Source: Limnephilus marmoratus (taxonomy: Eukaryota; Arthropoda; Insecta; Trichoptera; Limnephilidae). Taken from it: a stretch of DNA of 64,000 nt. The translations under genes were made by a program, and so were the position numbers. The stretch's first letter is position 1. The number at the start of each line of letters is the position of its first letter. Shown one piece after another: positions 49,339 through 59,329 of this stretch. The notes beneath the pieces were generated by a model. That model worked only from the letters and a program-made list of their open reading frames with translations. It was not told where the DNA came from and searched no databases. The DNA is taken from assembly GCA_917880885.1 (NCBI GenBank), contig OU862913.1:248001-312000 (forward strand), given 5' to 3'.

Positions 49339-51496
49339 GTAAGTTGCATTGCGTATATCACAGAGGTGTTTTAGATGGACACAGTCAGAACAGCAGCTTG
49401 TTTTGGAAATAGAGAGCTGATTGATCGAAAAAAATTATGTAAGGCAGTGAATAGAACTGTGCAGATGAAAGTTTAAAGTATACTGAATGTTGTAGGAAAG
49501 ATATCTCTGAGGCGGATGTAAAACTTTGTATGACCATGTTATAAATGTAAAGATACTGAAGACATGCAAGGCCGATTAGTGACTGTTAGCTCACGTAGTG
49601 TGAGTGTATGGTAAGTGTGATGGTTGAGAAATGGGACGCTTCAATTGATATGGGCACGTAAACGGACGAACGAAGAAATGCGTGTTAGGAAGATATATGA
49701 TGTGGATGTGAATTATAGAAGCCGGGAACGCCCGAGGAAGATGTCACGTACTAGTGAAGCATATACTTAAGTCGGGTCATGTCAGTAGTCAGACACGACA
49801 GATGAAAGTGAATGAAGCAAAGAGTGTTTGCCGAGACAATGCCATGTAATTGTCTATCCTCTCTGCCTTCCCCTGCAGGATAGAAAGCTAAAGCTTGGCG
49901 TGTTACTCCGTGTTGGGCTACCCCTTTCTTTAGCCAACGTTTCGGACACATTTACCGGATCTGCTCTAATGATGGACACTGCAACGCTGTCCGAAACGTT
50001 GTCTTAAGAAGGAGGTAGCGCAACACGGATAACACCCCAAAAATAAAAATTGAAAATAACCCTATGGTGCTTTTAACTGTTTTACTATATTCTTTTTAGA
50101 TTTATGATTGGAAGATTTGTTTGGAAGTTTGGAACTAATTTTCAAAATAATTACCCTTGGTATAGAAATAATGATAATATCTCATTGCTGAAAACAAGAC
50201 AACTGTCGGCTTTTATTATTACACAAAAGAAAAATTATTAATAACTGCTCATGCAACAAGAACAATTCTAGAAATTATTCATCTTTATTTTAACATTAAT
50301 AAATAAAACCCCTTTATAATATATTTCGGATACACGTGGATAAAATATACGCTACCGATATTTTGATTTTTAAACAATAAAAATTATTTGCCACTAATCT
50401 ACTGCAAATAGCTTATCAGCAGGAGCTTTGATTCAATCCAACAATAAATAACCGTAATCATATAAAACGTAGTACCGACCAACAATGATTTTTAAATCTA
50501 ATACTAGCGTGTCTTTACACATTTTAATAATGTATTATTGTTTTGTTATTCCAGGTAGCAGTAATGTGGAGACTGTTCCCATCAAGGCAGAACCAGGACC
50601 CCGGGAAGAAATTGGAGGGGGAATTCCTTATACGGAAATAGACATAGACCTTCCAGATGTTAAAAAGGAATGCTTAGAGTACTCTGAAAAAGCTGCAGGT
50701 AATATAGATTGTTTGCTGAAATTGTTTTATTATTTTCTCGTTTTATTATAGATACATACTTATTGAGCTTTATCCGCTTTCTTTTTCAGACATGATAACA
50801 GACCTGAAGACGCATCCTGGAGAAAAACCCCATTCATGTTCCCATTGTAACTACTCTTGCTTGCGAAAATCAGATTTAACAGTGCACTTGCGCACCCATA
50901 CTAGAATAAAACCTTATTCGTGTTCCAACTGCAACTATTCATGTTCTCAAGTTGGACATTTGAAAACGCACATTCTTACTCACACTGGCGAAAAACCTCA
51001 TTCATGTTCCCATTGTAATTTCTTTTGTTCACGCAAGTCACATTTAACAGTGCACTTGCGCATCCATACCGGAGAAAAACCTTATTCGTGCTCCCATTGT
51101 AACTACTCCTACTCAAACAAATCAGTTTTAACAAGGCACTTACGCACCCATACTGGAGAAAAACCTTATTCATGTCCCCGTTGTAACTACTCCTGCTCAG
51201 ACAAATCAGCGTTAACAATGCACTTACGCACCCATACTGGAGAAAAACCTCATTCATGTTCCCGTTGTAACTACTCTTGCTCGCGCAAGTCAGATTTAAC
51301 AGTTCACTTGCGAACCCATGCCGGAATAAAGCCTTATTCATGTTCCTTCTGCAGCTATTCGTGTTCTCAAATGGGGCACTTGAAAAGGCACATTCTTACC
51401 CATACTGGAGAAAAACCTCATTCGTGTTCCCATTGTAATTATTCCTGCTCACGAAATGCAACTCTAATAAAACACTTACGCATCCATACGGGATAA
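49185..51496 (+). CDS. Zinc-finger gene B: C2H2 protein, 334 aa in three exons
   Basis: Model: 49185-49338, 50555-50698 and 50790-51496 (1005 nt with stop). Probably a nuclear DNA-binding regulator. Residues 1-99 are two copies of a ~50-residue module: IKTEP at 11-15 and VKKE at 37-40, then IKAEP at 61-65 and VKKE at 87-90. Each module is encoded by its own exon. Residues 116-332 are eight C2H2 fingers. Helix strings (-1 to 6) are RKSDLTV, QVGHLKT, RKSHLTV, NKSVLTR, DKSALTM, RKSDLTV, QMGHLKR and RNATLIK; the fourth finger has Tyr where others keep the extra Cys. Introns are GT-AG, phase 1, 1216 and 91 nt. ATG 49185 has a good context (GTGCCATGG). A candidate AATAAA is at about 52049. Gene A, divergently oriented 15 kb away, is the paralogue; without the gypsy insertion the starts would be ~5.6 kb apart. 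Expression is unproven. Confidence 0.85.
49618..49740 (+). pseudogene. LINE remnant in gene B intron 1
   Basis: A short frame reads KRTNEEMRVRKIYDVDVNY followed by RSRERPRK, resembling the R-x-RGRPRK end of many insect LINE reverse transcriptases. Weak and short. Confidence 0.4.
50555..50698 (+). CDS. Gene B exon 2
   Basis: 144 nt, phase 1 at both ends, acceptor TTGTTATTCCAG and donor GCAG|GTAATA. Encodes module 2 (IKAEPGPREE ... DLPDVKKECLEY). Confidence 0.88.
50790..51496 (+). CDS. Gene B exon 3 (eight zinc fingers)
   Basis: 707 nt after acceptor CTTTTTCAG. It completes a split Asp codon and runs through eight fingers to a TAA right after HLRIHTG. The next bases (AAACCTTATT, then TTCTGCAGTTAT) look like the start of a ninth, abandoned finger. 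Confidence 0.9.
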
Positions 51497-52170
51497 AAAC
51501 CTTATTTCTTCTGCAGTTATTTTTATTCTCTAATGGATTTTTTTTTATTCTCCGGCCCCATGCTTCGCAGTGCATTCCCTCGTGCCGGCTGATACTTTGC
51601 AGGGATTAGAGATGAGACATGAAATGTAAATAGATTTCCATTACCACATAATATAAAAACAGAACCACAGAAATGCTGAATGCAGTGTTTGCGCGGTGCC
51701 CCCAGAAGCTGCGGCTTCACCCAGAATTATTTATTTTTTCGTTATTACTTCAAAACTGTGGATTGGGGATGTGCTGTGTTATTCACAAGGAAACATTCGC
51801 CTCAAAATATTTGAGTTCTGTACTGAATCATGTCTTATTTTATAATGTAGTGAATGTTTCACAATTTGTAATTGCGCCGGAAGGCAAGATTAAAAAAGAA
51901 GTCTGAAGGTATGATATTCAAGTACCACACTTTGCAGACTGTTAAAATTACTTTATTATTATTACTTAATTGACACCTTTAACCCTAATTCGAATTTTTG
52001 ACGTTTTTTTTTTAACTTCAAAATTTTGAATTGAATGACACAAATGTCAATAAATATAAGTTTCTGGAAATTGCAAATATTTGGCAGTATTAGTTACGTT
52101 GTTCAATGTATGTTATTTTAAAAGCTCACTGCTACACTAGGTTATAATTATTTTGTATATTACTGGGATT
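51497..52170 (+). other. 3' flank of gene B
   Basis: Begins with a remnant finger, otherwise non-coding; AATAAA at about 52049 could be the polyadenylation signal. Confidence 0.45.
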
Positions 52171-52173
52171 GAC

Positions 52174-52245
52174 GACCTCCGTAGTCCAGTGGCTAAGACT
52201 CTTGACTAACATTCCGGAGGTCGCGGGTTCGAACCCGGCATGCGC
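52174..52245 (+). repeat. tRNA-Val(AAC)-like sequence, probably SINE head or tRNA pseudogene
   Basis: TAGTCCAGTGG at 52182-52192 fits a polymerase III A box exactly. GGTTCGAACCC at 52226-52236 fits the B box. The loop region CTAACAT resembles tRNA-Val(AAC). The acceptor stem does not pair (GACCTCC against GCATGCGC), so it is not a working tRNA. A dispersed repeat body (52365-52580) lies just downstream. Confidence 0.65.
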
Positions 52246-52364
52246 AAATAAATTTTATTTGATTAATTTGTGTTATTTCACAATTAATTAATTTAAAATA
52301 ATATATAGTACATTTGCGGCATGTTCCAGAGTGGAAGATACTATTAGTATCGCTCTGGTGTAAG

Positions 52365-52580
52365 ACCACCATTCAGAATTGAAACGTTGCTTGAAAATGG
52401 CTTTAGCCGTGTTTAGTGACCAGATCTGAATAGCCAGGTACTTCCCAACCTTCCTCTTCCCCACCTCCTTCCCCTCCCCACTACCTTCAGCCTCACAACA
52501 TACCCCAATTGGGGATGCCATAGTCTCACTGGCTCCAGACGGGAGCAGTTGAGATTCTTGTGCGGTATTCACTGTAAAAA
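52365..52580 (+). repeat. Dispersed repeat body, copy outside the foldback element
   Basis: Shares CATTCAGAATTG, ATGGCTTTAGC, TCTGAATAGCCAGGTAC and GGGGATGCCATAGTCTCACT with 5245-5480. With the tRNA-like head upstream, it could be the tail of one SINE family. Ends near an A/TA-rich stretch at 52577-52600. Confidence 0.6.
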
Positions 52581-52639
52581 AAAATATATATATATAAAAA
52601 AAAATTATACCTGGGATCAGTGGGATACCACAATTCCGC

Positions 52640-53160
52640 TAAGGGTTAAGTGCTCTTATCTATAGTAACAAAATTTCGGTTAGAATCCCTATCTCCGATG
52701 TCTTCCCGATTCTTAAATCCAACATGACTCGTGCCTGGGAAGAAAATTGGGCAGTCTCCAAAATAAGAACTGGATCTTTCTATGCTGGAATTCAAAACCA
52801 TATCCCTGCTAAGCCATGGTTTCACGGTAAAAAAACTATCAAAACGATTCATTTCATGTATTTCGAGAATGAGAATTGGTCACTGTTCAATTGCATCTCA
52901 CTTGTCTAGAATTAGAGTTTTAGATGATCCGGTCTGCCAGTGCGGTGTGGAAGAGGAAACCCTCGACCACGTTTTCTTTAACTGTAAAAACCATTCATCT
53001 TTCAAGAACATATACCGCCGTCTTATTAAAATCACACACCAGTCCCCCCTTAACATTTCATACCTTTTATCTCTTAACAATTCTCTTGTTCATACAGCTT
53101 TATGTAAGTTTATTAACCTGAATGAATTCAATATTTAATTTGTTTTAGTGTTCTAAATGA
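52640..53160 (+). pseudogene. LINE ORF2 C-terminus (RNase H-side and zinc knuckle)
   Basis: Translation gives a SNMTRAWEENW-type stretch, IQNHIPAKPWFHG, then after a frame shift RFISCISRMRIGHCSIASHL, RIRVLDDPVCQCG and EEETLDHVFFNCKNH. This is the typical end of an I- or Jockey-like ORF2, with its CxC...H...C knuckle. The frame ends at 53138. It is 5'-truncated and frame-shifted, and its 3' end is split by the hAT-like element at 53169. Confidence 0.75.
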
Positions 53161-53168
53161 GTCCAATA

Positions 53169-55687
53169 CAGAGGCGTAGCGTGGGGGGGCGGCCCGCCCC
53201 GGGCGGCACTTTTAGGGGGGGCGGCAAATTTTCACAATAAATAATAATATTAACTTGGAAAAATTTAAACCATTTCAAATCATTATTTAAAAATATTCTA
53301 CGATACTTTCGTTTCCAAACAATTTTTTTTTTTTTTTTTAAAAGTATCAATAATTACATATTGTTTTAAGCTGCAAATTTCGCAATTCGTAGGAAAACCA
53401 TATGCATATTATGAGAGTAATAATAATTAAAGCTGATAACTCGCAAACAGATTCACTCTTAATTAAAACCAAAATTGTGTTCAGAATGTATTAACGAATT
53501 AATTTCATTTGTGTATTCATCTGCTGATACATTTCGAAAAAGACCATTATTTTATTCGAAGTGCAGTTATAAAATTCTAGTTGCAGACTATGTATGTGCT
53601 GCCAATATCAAAGAGAAATCATTTTCATATTCTGAGTGTAGTTTTAATTCGCCAAATATAGATTTAATTTAACCCGTCTAATCACAGGAGACACAAATTG
53701 TCCCACATATTTAATTTTAAAATAAAATTGCGAAATTATGTCCCACACATTTAATTAAAATAAATTTGTGATTGCGATAAATAATTAAGATACAGTTTTA
53801 TTACAATTTTTTTTTTAAAAAGAAATCTGTATTTAAAATTTTAAGTTTATTCTATTAGGTACTTTAATTCGAATATTCGCAGGCGTGTATTTTTTAGCCA
53901 ATCCACATTTTCAATATCAAAATTTTAATATTAAGAAACAATAATGTTCTAATAAGCACATCAGGAAAAATTACTATATCTAGATTTAAGAACAATTTTG
54001 TTTTTTGAAAAAGGATAAAAAAAAACAATAAAAAGGAACATTTAAAATGAATGGGAAGAACCGGAAATTTTGTGCACAAACATTGAGAGTCAGAAGTTTA
54101 TAGATATTTTTTCTTATTATTCGAAGGGTTAAACCAGTTTTCAGGATGTAAAATTCCATTTGAGGATTCATCTGCTGACACGATTCAAAGGATAATATTA
54201 TCTTATTCGAAGTTCAGTTATAAAATTCTAGTTGCAGACTCTGAATCCTGTACCTGCTGCCAGAATCAGAGAAAAACCATTATCATGTTCTGAGTGTACT
54301 TTTAATTTGCCGCATACATACTTAATTCAAACCCTTTTTGTGTTGAGAACGTAAATTTCCAGTTGTGGATTCATTTGTATGTTGACACATTTCAAAGGAA
54401 AACATCCTCTTATTTGAAGTTCAGTTATAATATTCTATATGCAGACTATGTATGTGCTGCAAAAATCAAAGTAAAACCATTTTCATGTTCTGAGTGTAGT
54501 TTAAATGCGCCAGGTAGAGATTTAATTTAAACCAGTACAGAATGTAAAATTCCAGTTGGATTCATCTGCTGACACATTTCGAAGGAAAGCATTCTGTTAT
54601 TATAAAATTCTCTTTGCAGACTATTTATTTAATGCCAGAATTAAAGTAAAACCATTTTCATGTTCTGAGTGTAGATTTAATTCACCGCATTCAAACTGGT
54701 TTTGTGTTCAGAATACAACGATAAATTAAATAACGAGTTGCAGATTCATCGTGCATCGAGTGAAGTTTTACATTTGAGTTACACAATGCTGTAAAATTCT
54801 GTTTATTATTAATTTTCTGTTTCTAGAAATTGTTTGTTGCTTGTGTAAATATTAGTTGGGGACTCTAACGCAGTATCGATATATCAACATTGGAGTAGAA
54901 TTTATAAACATGATTTTTGTTGAAAAATACTTGTCAAATGTGATTTTAAAAAAATCCGGCTTGTATATAATTAGGTCGTAATACAAAAATGGGATTTCCG
55001 AATACAAACCCCCCACCCCTCCGCCGCTTGAAGTACCCAAATAAGTTGGCGGCGAAATTTTTCTACGCCCCGATGTTCGAGTGTAGTTTTGATTCACCAC
55101 ATACAGATTTAAATAAAACCGGTTTCGTGTTCTGAATGTAAGTGCCGGCAGAATCAAAGAAAAATCCTTTTTATGTTCTGAGTGTAGTTTCAATTCACTG
55201 TATACAGATTTAATTAAAACCAGCTTTGTGATCAGAACGTAAGTGCCGCTAGAATCAAAGAAAAACCATCTTTTTGTTCTGAGTATAGTTTTGATACACC
55301 GCATATTTAGTTTAATTTAAACCAGTTTTGTGTTATCAACATAACAAGTTGCCGATACATCGTGTACCCAGTGAAGCTTTGCATTTGAGTTGCATTCCAT
55401 ATGTATGCGTAATGAAGATGCAAATTCTATTACAGGTATACCACTCTCAATTTCTGAGAGCAGTTATACCTATATAAATTTGTAGTAGAATTTATAAGCA
55501 TGATTTTATTGAAAGAGTACTCGGCACATGGAATTATAAAAATCGGGCTTTAAAAAATAGAAAATATCTACCCCCCCCCCCCCGGTCAGCGCTTGAAAAT
55601 CTGCGGAAGAAGTACCTGTAGAAGTTGGGGGGGGGGCGGCAAAATTTGCCTCCGCCCCGGGCGGCCGACACCCACGCTACGCCACTG
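53169..55687. mobile_element. hAT-like non-autonomous element carrying a decayed zinc-finger-like array (copy 2)
   Basis: Left end CAGAGGCGTAGCGTGGGG, right end CCCACGCTACGCCACTG. Perfect 8-bp duplication GTCCAATA (53161-53168 and 55688-55695). Colinear with 21307-23795 throughout, with small indels. The ~165-bp tandem units (about 53475-55400) keep a KEKPFSCSEC/SFNS pattern in several copies. A short frame at 53475-53672 still links two such units (FYSKCSYK, then KEKSFSYSECSFNS). No transposase. Inserted in a LINE fragment. Confidence 0.88.
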
Positions 55688-55695
55688 GTCCAATA

Positions 55696-57149
55696 TTTAA
55701 TTTGTTTTATTATTTTCCCAATAGATTGACCGAATTTTTTTATCCACTTAACTATTACCGGCACAAAGCACTCTTTTCAGGGTGAATTGCCTAAAACCAA
55801 AAAAAAAAACAAAATTTCGAAAAGTCTTACCTATTTATAAAAAATGATTGTAAATTGTTTGAAAATAATAATTATTAAAAAATGTTCCTACCATAGATTA
55901 GAAGCAAACCATTATTTACACAAAAAATATAGGATAAAACTTTACATACAAATTAAATGAGATGTCAATTGGATAACTTTAAAATATTAGAAATTAGAAA
56001 AAGTGTAAATAGTTAATATGTATTACGAATTGCCTTTTTTAGTGACAACACTTTGTTGAAAGTAGTTTTGAGGGCCAGGGATTACCAATGTGGGATTGGT
56101 TCCAGAGGCTGAGGAGCTGATGGAGGATGTTGACCTGTGCTCCGTCTTTGCATCAGACGGGTGTATATACTTAACCATGAGAAATATTCAGGCTCCTGGA
56201 GGTCGCGGTACTTTCAGGCCGCGATCCTGTGTTCAATGATTATACGGGATAATGATTGATAACACTGTACTCTTATTTGAGTGATTTAACAATTTTTTTA
56301 AGATTTTAATTATTTACACGATTAGTGTTCACGTATGACACGGGTAGAGAGGTATGAAATGCAAACCGGCGGTTAGATCGAGTGCTAGGAACGGAATGAT
56401 CCGAGCGGTCCCGAGATATTTTCGGAGAGGTGGCGGTGTTAACACGTGTAAAAATGAATGTAAGTGATGCCCATAACTTGAAACTATTTTTACATAAATA
56501 TCTAAATAAATAAAAATGAATCGCCGAAATGTATGTACGCGCATAACTTCCGAACGACTGCACCAAATTGGATAATTCTTTTTTTGTGTGTTCGTTATTG
56601 TCAGGACAAGGTTTGTATAAAACTACTGGTGAGCTCTGGCGTTATGAAATTTGTATAAAAAATTGCAATAGGTGGCACGTGAGCTGTTTGAAAACTGAAT
56701 GTATGGAATGCGTGAGGTTGGAGGGGGGAGGGTAACTCGGGTAGGGGGTTCACTCGGAAGAGGAACGGGACAAATGGGAAAGGACACGCAGGGAGAAACA
56801 ATTTATTTATTAAATGGCGTAGCAACACATGCCGGTTACCAGCTATTTCGTTATAATTTTGTTGTTACTTTAACACATGGATTGCTCCTTGATTCTGTTG
56901 TTTTAATTTTTAAAAGTAAAGTTTTAAGGCCTTTTTTTAAATTCTGTATAATTATTTGTTATTATAACTAATTAATTAGCGCTCATCGTAATATTTTTTT
57001 GTCTTCATGTATTTGTCTATTCTTGTAACAATCTGAAAAGAAAGTGCTCATTCAAATAATGCCAGTGAAACTTTATTACCAGTAGCATAAATATGTCAAT
57101 CCTGTCGTTGAAAATGAAATAAAAGAATGTCAAACAATAAATGGTTTAT
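55696..57149. other. No gene recognised
   Basis: AT-rich spacer. About 56505-56640 contains words (CGCATAACTTCCGAACGACT, GTTCGTTATTGTCAGGACAA) of a type I associate with dispersed insect repeats, but I cannot assign it to a family. 56045-56260 is more GC-balanced and also unassigned. Confidence 0.4.
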
Positions 57150-57790
57150 TCAATAATAATAATACTATAAGTTTATTCCAGAATGTATGCAGGGGAAGTG
57201 CAATGCAATACATTCCATATTTTAAAATAACAAAAAAGATAAATAATAAGTTAAGGGTAAAAAGTAAACAACAACACATAAATTAAATAAAATAAACGAA
57301 TAAGCATGAAAAATGAAACTGAAAAAAAAATGATGTAGATATCAAACACTAAAATGATTTTTAAATAGCCGTTTATGGAGGGTATTTCATCGTCTCCCGT
57401 CTCCAGAGGGTCATCAGGGAGATTCCATCCAGGCAGTCATGGCGGTGATGATCGCATTCTTCGAATGGCGCAGTCTGCGCCATAAACTTCCCATGCGGTG
57501 GCGGAGAAGTGCACGGAAAGTATGTACTCGTCCCTCCAGGAACATTTCCGTAGCACTGCAGTATCTCGGTAGGCGGAAAAGTTGGCGATAGGCGTTATTG
57601 TAAGCAACCTTTAACTTGTGCCATTGGGTTGCAGTGTAGTCAACCCACAGTTCTGATGTATACAGCGAGGTACAGAAAGCGTCGAACAGTATTCTTTTTA
57701 CTTTGGGGCTGCAAGAGTAAAAATGTCTTGACAGCATACCCGCTCTAACTGATATTTCTTTTCTCTGTCTTTCCATGTCCTCGATATCCT
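57150..57790 (-). pseudogene. LINE reverse-transcriptase C-terminus
   Basis: The 120-codon frame at 57414-57776 reads MLSRHFYSCSPKVKRILFDA, then YTSELW, KLKVAYNNAYRQLFRLPR and FRALLRHRMGSLWRRL. This is the segment after the RT domain in CR1-like and related LINEs. The minus-strand 3' end is a tail containing ATTATTATT near 57150. 5'-truncated. Confidence 0.75.
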
Positions 57791-57952
57791 TTAAATCTAT
57801 CCTTTTTTATCCTTTTTTATATCTTTTATTTTCAATAAGGTGAGAAGTTAAACTGATATGAATTATATACATTTACAGGTTACATCAACCCTATTAAGAT
57901 ATTTCATCAGGGCGTGTCGGGTCTCTAAGATATACTACAAAGGTAAAAATTA

Positions 57953-58217
57953 TGATATTTAATTAAATGAAGACAATATTAGCGAAACTCAATCGAAAAT
58001 CTGGAGACCGAAAAATCAGAAAAAGTTACTGGCTCCGCTGGGACGATACAGTTAAAAGTGACCGAATTTGATATGGGTTCGGTAGCTCAATCGGAAGTGC
58101 ACTTGCCATGTAAGTCCTTGGTTCGAGTCCCAGCGAAGCCAATATCTTTTTCAGTATTTTCGGTCTCCAGATTTTCGATTGAGTTTCGCTTATATTGTCT
58201 TCATTTAATTCAATATT
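57953..58217. repeat. Inverted-repeat element with a central tRNA-like sequence
   Basis: Arms of ~90 bp (57953-58044 and 58127-58217) are strongly complementary; both include GAAACTCAATCGAAAATCTG on one strand or the other. The spacer and the inner edge of the right arm form a tRNA-like sequence. Confidence 0.8.
58075..58140 (+). repeat. tRNA-like sequence (CAT in anticodon position), not a functional tRNA
   Basis: TAGCTCAATCG (58083-58093) and GGTTCGAGTCC (58120-58130) match polymerase III A and B boxes. The ends GGGTTCG and CGAAGCC pair at six of seven positions, and the centre can form ACTT/AAGT around GCCATGT. At 66 nt it is too short for a normal tRNA and the D arm is poor, so a tRNA-derived SINE head or pseudogene is more likely. 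Confidence 0.6.
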
Positions 58218-58354
58218 ATAATTGGAGATTTTACTCAAAGTTTAAAATAATTAAATAGGTATTATGAATTATAAATTCACAAAATTAATCTTAAAGGAAA
58301 AGGTAACCAAGAAATAATCTAAGGATACGAACAAATACACACCCCTCGTTAAAA

Positions 58355-58625
58355 GCCTAAAAGAACATACCTCCATAGTCTGGTCGCCCTTCTACAAAAT
58401 TCAATGTTGAGAAAATTCAAAGAAAATTTCAACATGTCGTAAATTTTAAATTTAACATTCCCTTCGAGCTCAAAAATTACCCATCATTAATGAATATTTT
58501 AAATATTCCAACCTTAGAAAACAGACGAAAAATAAACGACCCAACCATTTATTAAAATTATTAAACCCTTAATTCGATTGTTGTAGACTCCTGGAACTAA
58601 TAAATCTACATGTACCTACACCAAG
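58355..58625 (+). pseudogene. LINE reverse-transcriptase C-terminus (related to 7395-7953)
   Basis: Frames read TSIVWSPFYKI, then (after a shift) NVEKIQRKFQHVV, FELKNYPSLMNILNIPTLEN and RRKIND, then FDCCRLLELINLHVPT. Canonical post-RT block of Jockey/CR1-like elements; stops and shifts present. Confidence 0.7.
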
Positions 58626-58825
58626 GGTGTCAAACTGGATTTTCTTAAGGGTTATTTATAAAATTTAGCGTCTGTAAGCGGGTCAGACTCAAAATTAAAA
58701 CCCATAATTAATTGAAAAAAAATTCTACTTAGGAGCGATAAGTAAATAATTTCAAACATCAGCCCTAACTAATACACATCTGCCCTGATGATGGACACTG
58801 CAACGCTGTCCGAAACGTTGGATAG

Positions 58826-58967
58826 CGGGGGGCGTTCAAGTATTACGTAACGCAATTTTTGAAGATTTTTGACCCCCCCCCTCCCCCCCCATGTAACGCG
58901 CCGTAACGTTTTCCGGTTCAACCCCCCCCCCCCCCCTAAGCGTTACGTAACACCCAAGTAACAATTT
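58826..58967. mobile_element. G/C-tract MITE with TTACGTAACGC ends
   Basis: TATTACGTAACGC near the left end mirrors GCGTTACGTAACAC near the right, with several poly-C tracts between. Preceded by a short hairpin motif (GGACACTGCAACGCTGTCC) that also occurs at about 49974-49992. Confidence 0.6.
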
Positions 58968-59237
58968 TTACCTGAAAGTCACAATTAAGTTGCGCAACGT
59001 ACTGAAATGTCGCTTAAATACCCTTTTTCTTGATTTTATCGCTTTTGCGGTAATAAATAAAACAAGAGATTTCTAACTCGCGATACATTATATAGGTACA
59101 TTTTATTTATTCATATTGTCATTTATGAAAAAAAATTGAGAAAATTATTATTTATATCGGCCTTGTATTCCTTCCAGATCCCCACAATTTAACACTGTCT
59201 TACCTAAAATAAACCTACATGGTTTTACAACACAAAC

Positions 59238-59300
59238 TTTCTTTTACATTAGCTTTAGTGAGGAGGCCCTGAGGATAGAAATTTCCCTAAGTTTTCCCTG
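59238..59300 (-). repeat. 3' fragment of the A-tailed retroposon
   Basis: Contains GAGGAGGCCCTGAGG and AATTTCCCT as in the 36465-36790 copy; only ~60 bp remain. Confidence 0.6.
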
Positions 59301-59329
59301 TGGAGCAACACTTTACTCAACTATGATTC

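Noticed and set aside
50976..51341. 121-codon frame antisense to the gene B finger array
   Set aside because: Periodic shadow of the finger repeats; the same shadow exists antisense to gene A (25226-25462).
52174..52245. Functional tRNA-Val gene
   Set aside because: The two acceptor-stem sides do not pair; polymerase III boxes alone fit a SINE or pseudogene.
55009..55020. Poly-G/poly-C tracts throughout (for example near 9080, 14101, 17510, 20900, 23660, 55570, 58870)
   Set aside because: Considered as quadruplex or regulatory signals, but they belong to recurrent positions inside hAT-like and MITE elements; tract lengths may also be unreliable in assembly.
58075..58140. Functional tRNA-Met gene
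   Set aside because: Too short (66 nt), poor D arm and non-standard anticodon loop; embedded in an inverted repeat.
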